Assembly: GCF_003731765.1 (NCBI RefSeq)
Contig: NZ_MOAL01000006.1
Location: forward strand, 656,105 to 720,104
Reading direction: 5' to 3'
From: Pseudomonas chlororaphis
GTDB lineage: Bacteria; Pseudomonadota; Gammaproteobacteria; Pseudomonadales; Pseudomonadaceae
Length of the DNA stretch: 64,000 nt
Shown here: piece after piece, positions 60,445 through 64,000 of the stretch
How the letters are laid out: each line of letters opens with the position of its first letter
How positions within the stretch are numbered: position 1 is the first letter of the stretch
The notes under the pieces: model-generated
Databases searched by the model: none
What the model was told of the DNA's origin: nothing
What the model saw: only the letters and a program-made list of their open reading frames with translations
Made by a program: the position numbers and the translations under genes

Positions 60445-61485
60445 ATGAAAGCAGTGGTCTTCGAAGCATTCTCCGCGCCGCCAACCATCCAGACCGTCGC
60501 CGACCCTACGCCCGAGAATCACGGCGTGGTGGTCAAGGTCATGGCCACGGGCGTCTGCCGCAGCGACTGGCACGGCTGGGTAGGGCACGACAGCGACATT
60601 GAACTGCCCCACGTGCCCGGGCACGAACTGGCAGGGATCATCGAGGCGGTCGGTAAGGACGTGACCCGCTGGAACGTCGGCGACCGCATCACCGTGCCCT
60701 TTGTCGGCGGTTGCGGCGCTTGCCCGGAGTGCAGTGCCGGCCACCACCAAGTGTGCGACCGGCAGTTCCAACCCGGCTTCACCCACTGGGGCTCGTTTGC
60801 CGAATACGTGTCGTTGCACCAGGCCGACATCAACCTGGTTGCACTGCCCGAGAGCCTGGATTTCACCACCGCCGCCAGCCTGGGGTGCCGCTTTGTCACC
60901 TCGTTTCGCGCCGTGGTCGACCAGGGCCAGGTCCGCGCCGGGCAGTGGGTGGCGGTCCACGGTTGTGGCGGCGTGGGCTTGTCGGCGGTGATGATTGCCA
61001 GCGCCATGGGCGCCAACGTAGTGGCCATCGACATCGCTGAAGACAAGCTGGAACTGGCCCGCAGCCTGGGCGCGGTCGCCACCGTCAACGCCAACCAAGT
61101 GGCGAACGTGGTGGAGGCCGTTCGTGACATCACCCAGGGCGGCGCCCACGTCTCGCTGGATGCCCTGGGCCACCCCACGACCTGCTTCAATTCCATCAGC
61201 AACCTGCGTAAACGTGGCAAGCATGTGCAGGTTGGGCTGATGCTGGGCGAGCAGAGCACGCCGATCATTCCCATGAGCACGGTGATCGCCAAAGAACTGG
61301 AAATCCTCGGCAGCCACGGCATGCAGGCCCACCGCTACGACGCGATGTTCGCCATGATGCAGTCGGGCAAACTGGAGCCACAGAAACTGATCGGCAAGAC
61401 CATCAGCCTGGAACAGTCGATCGACGCGCTGATGAACATGGACAAGTTCGAAGTGGCAGGGGTAACGGTGGTCAATCGCTTCTAA
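60445..61485 (+). CDS. Zinc-dependent medium-chain alcohol dehydrogenase
   Basis: A 346-residue MDR enzyme. Catalytic zinc ligands are Cys in TGVCRSDWHGW (about residue 38) and His-Glu in PHVPGHELAG near 60. The structural zinc is held by four cysteines in VGGCGACPECSAGHHQVCDR (about 90-106). NAD binding is by VHGCGGVGLSAVMIA near 172-186. It oxidises an alcohol or reduces an aldehyde; substrate unknown. A ribosome site AAGGAG precedes the ATG. The divergent AsnC regulator suggests control by an amino acid or its derived aldehyde. Confidence 0.92.
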   Translation: MKAVVFEAFSAPPTIQTVADPTPENHGVVVKVMATGVCRSDWHGWVGHDSDIELPHVPGHELAGIIEAVGKDVTRWNVGDRITVPFVGGCGACPECSAGHHQVCDRQFQPGFTHWGSFAEYVSLHQADINLVALPESLDFTTAASLGCRFVTSFRAVVDQGQVRAGQWVAVHGCGGVGLSAVMIASAMGANVVAIDIAEDKLELARSLGAVATVNANQVANVVEAVRDITQGGAHVSLDALGHPTTCFNSISNLRKRGKHVQVGLMLGEQSTPIIPMSTVIAKELEILGSHGMQAHRYDAMFAMMQSGKLEPQKLIGKTISLEQSIDALMNMDKFEVAGVTVVNRF

Positions 61486-61527
61486 AACGTGGGGGCGGTA
61501 TTGCTCATCAGGCCGGTCGCTGACCCA

Positions 61528-61570
61528 CGTAGGAGCCGGCTTGCCAGCGATGCCGCCCCCGATATCCCTG
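61528..61570. repeat. Single REP arm
   Basis: GTAGGAGCCGGCTTGCCAGC with a degenerate partner CCCTGGCA lies between the dehydrogenase and rtcB. Confidence 0.6.
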
Positions 61571-61709
61571 GCAAAAAATCTCCCAGCCCGTCTTTACATC
61601 CACCCTCCCATTCCTCATCATCCGCGCCGTCTACGTTTCGCTGCTGACCAGACAATTCCAGCCACCAATTGGGTGGTTGTTTTGTTGCGTCCAAGAAAAG
61701 CAGTTGAAA

Positions 61710-63143
61710 ATGACCCAGACACCTCTCAAAAGAATTCAGCACAAGCTCGCCCGTTCCGGGGTGGCCATCGAACGCCTGAATCCCAACTCTCTTTCAATAT
61801 CTTCGACTAATGCTGCCGGGCTCAAGGTGGATTTGCTGCTGCCCGAGAACTTTGCCATCGAAGAAAAGGCGGTTCTCCAACTGATGGATTTCGCCAAGGT
61901 CGCCCACCCCCATGGCGGCGAGGTGAAGTGCGCCTGCGCCACGCCCGACTTCCACACCGGCAGCCCGATTCCGGTGGGCAGTGTGATTGTCACCAGCCAC
62001 GACATGGTGGTGCCGCAAGCCATCGGCACCGACATCAATTGCGGCATGCGCCTGCACAAACTGGGGTTGAACTACGAGCAGTTCATGGCGCAAAAGTCCA
62101 AGTGGACCGCCCTGGTGCGCGGCGATCTGCTGGAAGGCACGCGCAATATTCCCACCCGCCCGATGGCCATGACCGCGTTGTTTGATTCGGGCCTGGGTGA
62201 CTTCTGGACCCAGGTGCAGCAGCAAGACCCGGTGGGGCTGTTTGCCGGGGCGGATTTCGAGCAACTGCGCCGCGAGCTGGCGGGGCTGCATCCTTCCTCC
62301 TTTGCCCGGGGCAGCGCCGACTACGCGCCGGAAGCCCTGCAGGACCGCTCCCGGAACATCCTCCGCGACCCGGGCCTGGGCTCCCTGGGGGGTGGCAATC
62401 ACTTTGTCGAGATCCAGGTGGTCACCGAACTGGTGGACCGCCAGGCCTGCTTCGCCCAGGGCCTGTCTGTGGGGCAGGTGGTGATGATGATCCACACCGG
62501 CTCACGGGACGTGGGCTTCTACGTCGGCCGGCGCTGGATGGACAAGGCCAAGGCCCTGTGGCCGTTGGGGATCAAGCACCCCGAATCGAAAATCTTTGCC
62601 CTGCTTGGCGACATGGCCGATGAGTACCTGCTGGCCATGCACAGCGCTGCCCATTACGCCGACGCCAATCGGGCGCTGATTGCCGAGATGGTGCGCCAGC
62701 GTACGCGGCAAGTCTTTGGTGCGGGCATCGAGGCGCCGCTGATCGTCGACGTGCCCCATAACATCGTGCTGCGCGAAGAAGACGGCAATGTCCACCGCAA
62801 GGGCGCCACACCGGCCTACGCCGGGCAACCGCTGCTGATCCCGGGGAGCATGGGGCACGATTCCTACCTGCTCACCGGGCTGGGCAATCAACGCTGGCTG
62901 CGCTCGGCCAGCCACGGTGCGGGGCGCTCCATGTCCCGCAGTGAGGTGGTGTTCAAAGCCAAGAAGGACAAGGCTTTCCTCGGCCTGCAGGGCGTGGAGT
63001 GCATCACCACCAAGGAAGAACGGATGATCGAAGAGGCACCGGGCGCCTACAAGGAGATTGGCCAGGTGATCCAGTCCCAGGTGGAAGAGGGCACGGTATC
63101 GGTGATGGCGCGCTTTTCGCCGATTTTGACCTTCAAGGCCTAA
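61710..63143 (+). CDS. rtcB: RtcB family RNA ligase
   Basis: A 477-residue Mn/GTP-dependent RNA-splicing ligase family protein. The metal-binding Cys is in GTDINCGMRLH (C111). Further ligands are in GGGNHFVEIQ (about 228-237) and IHTGSRDVG (about 262). The nucleophile that forms the GMP adduct is His402 in SHGAGRSMSR. The enzyme joins 2',3'-cyclic phosphate and 5'-OH ends in RNA repair. No rtcA or rtcR gene is beside it, and no clear sigma-54 promoter is visible, so the classic stress-repair operon is not present here. The start at 61710 (MTQTPLKRIQ) is taken over an upstream in-frame codon. Confidence 0.93.
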   Translation: MTQTPLKRIQHKLARSGVAIERLNPNSLSISSTNAAGLKVDLLLPENFAIEEKAVLQLMDFAKVAHPHGGEVKCACATPDFHTGSPIPVGSVIVTSHDMVVPQAIGTDINCGMRLHKLGLNYEQFMAQKSKWTALVRGDLLEGTRNIPTRPMAMTALFDSGLGDFWTQVQQQDPVGLFAGADFEQLRRELAGLHPSSFARGSADYAPEALQDRSRNILRDPGLGSLGGGNHFVEIQVVTELVDRQACFAQGLSVGQVVMMIHTGSRDVGFYVGRRWMDKAKALWPLGIKHPESKIFALLGDMADEYLLAMHSAAHYADANRALIAEMVRQRTRQVFGAGIEAPLIVDVPHNIVLREEDGNVHRKGATPAYAGQPLLIPGSMGHDSYLLTGLGNQRWLRSASHGAGRSMSRSEVVFKAKKDKAFLGLQGVECITTKEERMIEEAPGAYKEIGQVIQSQVEEGTVSVMARFSPILTFKA

Positions 63144-63449
63144 CACACACCCTCGTTTTGGGTCTGTACGCACATCCATTGCTGTGGGAGCTGGGCGTGC
63201 GGATCAAAAGCCAGAACACACAAAGGCATCTGAGAGCGTTCAGTGAGCGCTGGGGAGCGGCGGTTTGCTGCTCTGGCCGCGATCAAGCGTTTTTTTGAAC
63301 ATTCAGAAGTGCCTGATGTGTCGGTGACTTGGGCGAATCTAGTATCGACATCCGTTGAAGGGCCAAAAGGCTGGTGGCCGCGCAGCAAGGACGAGAGCGG
63401 CTACCAGGACCTGCTCCTCTAATCCCGATTTTTACTTGAGATACACAAC
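63144..63449. other. Upstream region of the two-partner-secretion gene
   Basis: About 300 bases with a weak REP-like GGGAGCTGGGCG near 63185 and a run of seven T at 63290-63296. It presumably holds the exoprotein promoter. No gene is supported. Confidence 0.4.
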
Positions 63450-64000
63450 ATGGACGTTCGTCAGTTTGCCTTCCTGGCTCGCCAGCCTTCTGCTGCCCTG
63501 CAATCCCGGCATTCCTTCTGGGGCCTGCCAAAGCGCGGACTGGCCTTCATGCTGGCCAACCTGATGTTCTGGCAGCCGCTGTGGGTGATGGCCGACGGCA
63601 TCGTGGTCAACGGCAGCGGCACCCGTCTCGGCCAGGCGGGCAATGGCGTGCCCATCGTCAACATCGCCAAGCCCAATGGCGGCGGCCTGTCCCACAACAA
63701 ATTCAGTGACTACAACGTTGGCTCGCAGGGGGTGATCCTCAACAACGCCACGAGCCGCACCCAGGAAACTCAGCTCGGCGGGATCATCCTTGGCAACCCT
63801 AACCTGGGCGGCCGTTCGGCCACGGTGATCCTCAACGAGGTCAACGGTGGCAGCCCCAGCCAGCTCAAGGGCTACACCGAAGTGGCGGGGAAATCGGCCC
63901 ATCTTATTGTCGCCAACCCCTACGGCGTGACCTGCAACGGCTGCGGGTTCATCAACACCCCGAAAGCCACCCTGACCACCGGCAAACCGGTGATCGAAAA
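63450..64000 (+). CDS. Two-partner-secretion exoprotein (FhaB/CdiA type), N-terminus
   Basis: The first 183 codons of a large protein cut by the window end. An extended signal peptide (MDVRQFAFLARQ, then RGLAFMLANLMFWQPLWVMA, cleaved near residue 48) precedes the TPS haemagglutination-activity domain. That domain begins DGIVVNGSG and contains QGVILNNATSRTQ, LGNPNLGG and ANPYGVTCNGCGFINTPKA. The NPNL and NPYG motifs and the paired cysteines are what a TpsB pore protein recognises. It could be an adhesin or a contact-dependent inhibition toxin; the deciding C-terminus is outside. No TpsB gene lies upstream. Confidence 0.92.
   Translation, partial: MDVRQFAFLARQPSAALQSRHSFWGLPKRGLAFMLANLMFWQPLWVMADGIVVNGSGTRLGQAGNGVPIVNIAKPNGGGLSHNKFSDYNVGSQGVILNNATSRTQETQLGGIILGNPNLGGRSATVILNEVNGGSPSQLKGYTEVAGKSAHLIVANPYGVTCNGCGFINTPKATLTTGKPVIE

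Noticed and set aside
61486..61709. Sigma-54 promoter for rtcB
   Set aside because: No GG and GC pair with correct spacing in a TGGCAC/TTGC context is present.

Overview
The window looks like chromosomal DNA of a fluorescent-group Pseudomonas. It is GC-rich and gene-dense. Typical pseudomonad genes are present: cti, nfuA, cysI followed by a DUF934 gene, cobN with a chlD-type partner, a FecI/FecR/TonB-receptor trio and the cbtAB cobalt transporter. Short REP palindromes carrying GTAGGAGC and CCGGCAAGCC cores sit between many genes. I see no tRNA, rRNA, CRISPR array, integrase or insertion sequence. All identifications come from reading the sequence; no database was searched.

Layout. 1-9.4 kb: the N-terminus of an SMP-30-like protein, a small lipoprotein, a GH63-type glucosidase, an APH-fold kinase, an orphan HoxX-like protein, an SCP2 protein, a histidine phosphatase and SohB, followed by a tandem REP array. 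9.4-20.6 kb: sulfur and one-carbon metabolism (DUF934, cysI, metH), a periplasmic binding protein, the cis/trans fatty-acid isomerase and nfuA. 20.6-30.2 kb: cobalamin block. Two divergent cobalamin riboswitches head cbtB-cbtA-cobE-cobM (minus) and cobW-cobN-chlD (plus). The chlD-type gene carries a textbook -1 frameshift signal that would make AAA-only and AAA+VWA chelatase subunits from one message.

30.4-38.4 kb: a tyrosinase with a DUF2182 membrane protein faces a minus-strand operon of amine oxidase, 2-keto-acid decarboxylase and a secreted TPR-like protein. 38.8-41.2 kb: a prePAAR type VI secretion effector with a RES-like C-terminus, an unknown upstream protein and a likely immunity gene. 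41.3-45.3 kb: an iron-uptake sigma/anti-sigma/receptor system. 45.4-49.8 kb: amino-acid permease, ornithine cyclodeaminase and HDAC-type amidohydrolase opposite an Lrp/AsnC regulator.

49.9-55 kb: poxB, a TerC-CBS-CorC membrane protein behind an unusual leader, a 29-residue membrane peptide, YccF and a lipoprotein. 55.3-59.3 kb: a tandem pair of paralogous proteins of unknown function beside a NarL-type two-component system. 59.8-64 kb: an Lrp/AsnC regulator divergent from an alcohol dehydrogenase, an RtcB RNA ligase and the start of a large two-partner-secretion exoprotein cut by the window end.

The observations most worth following are the chlD frameshift cassette, the divergent B12 riboswitches, the unknown paralog pair, the oxidase/decarboxylase operon, the prePAAR effector without a visible Eag chaperone, and a HoxX homologue with no hydrogenase nearby.
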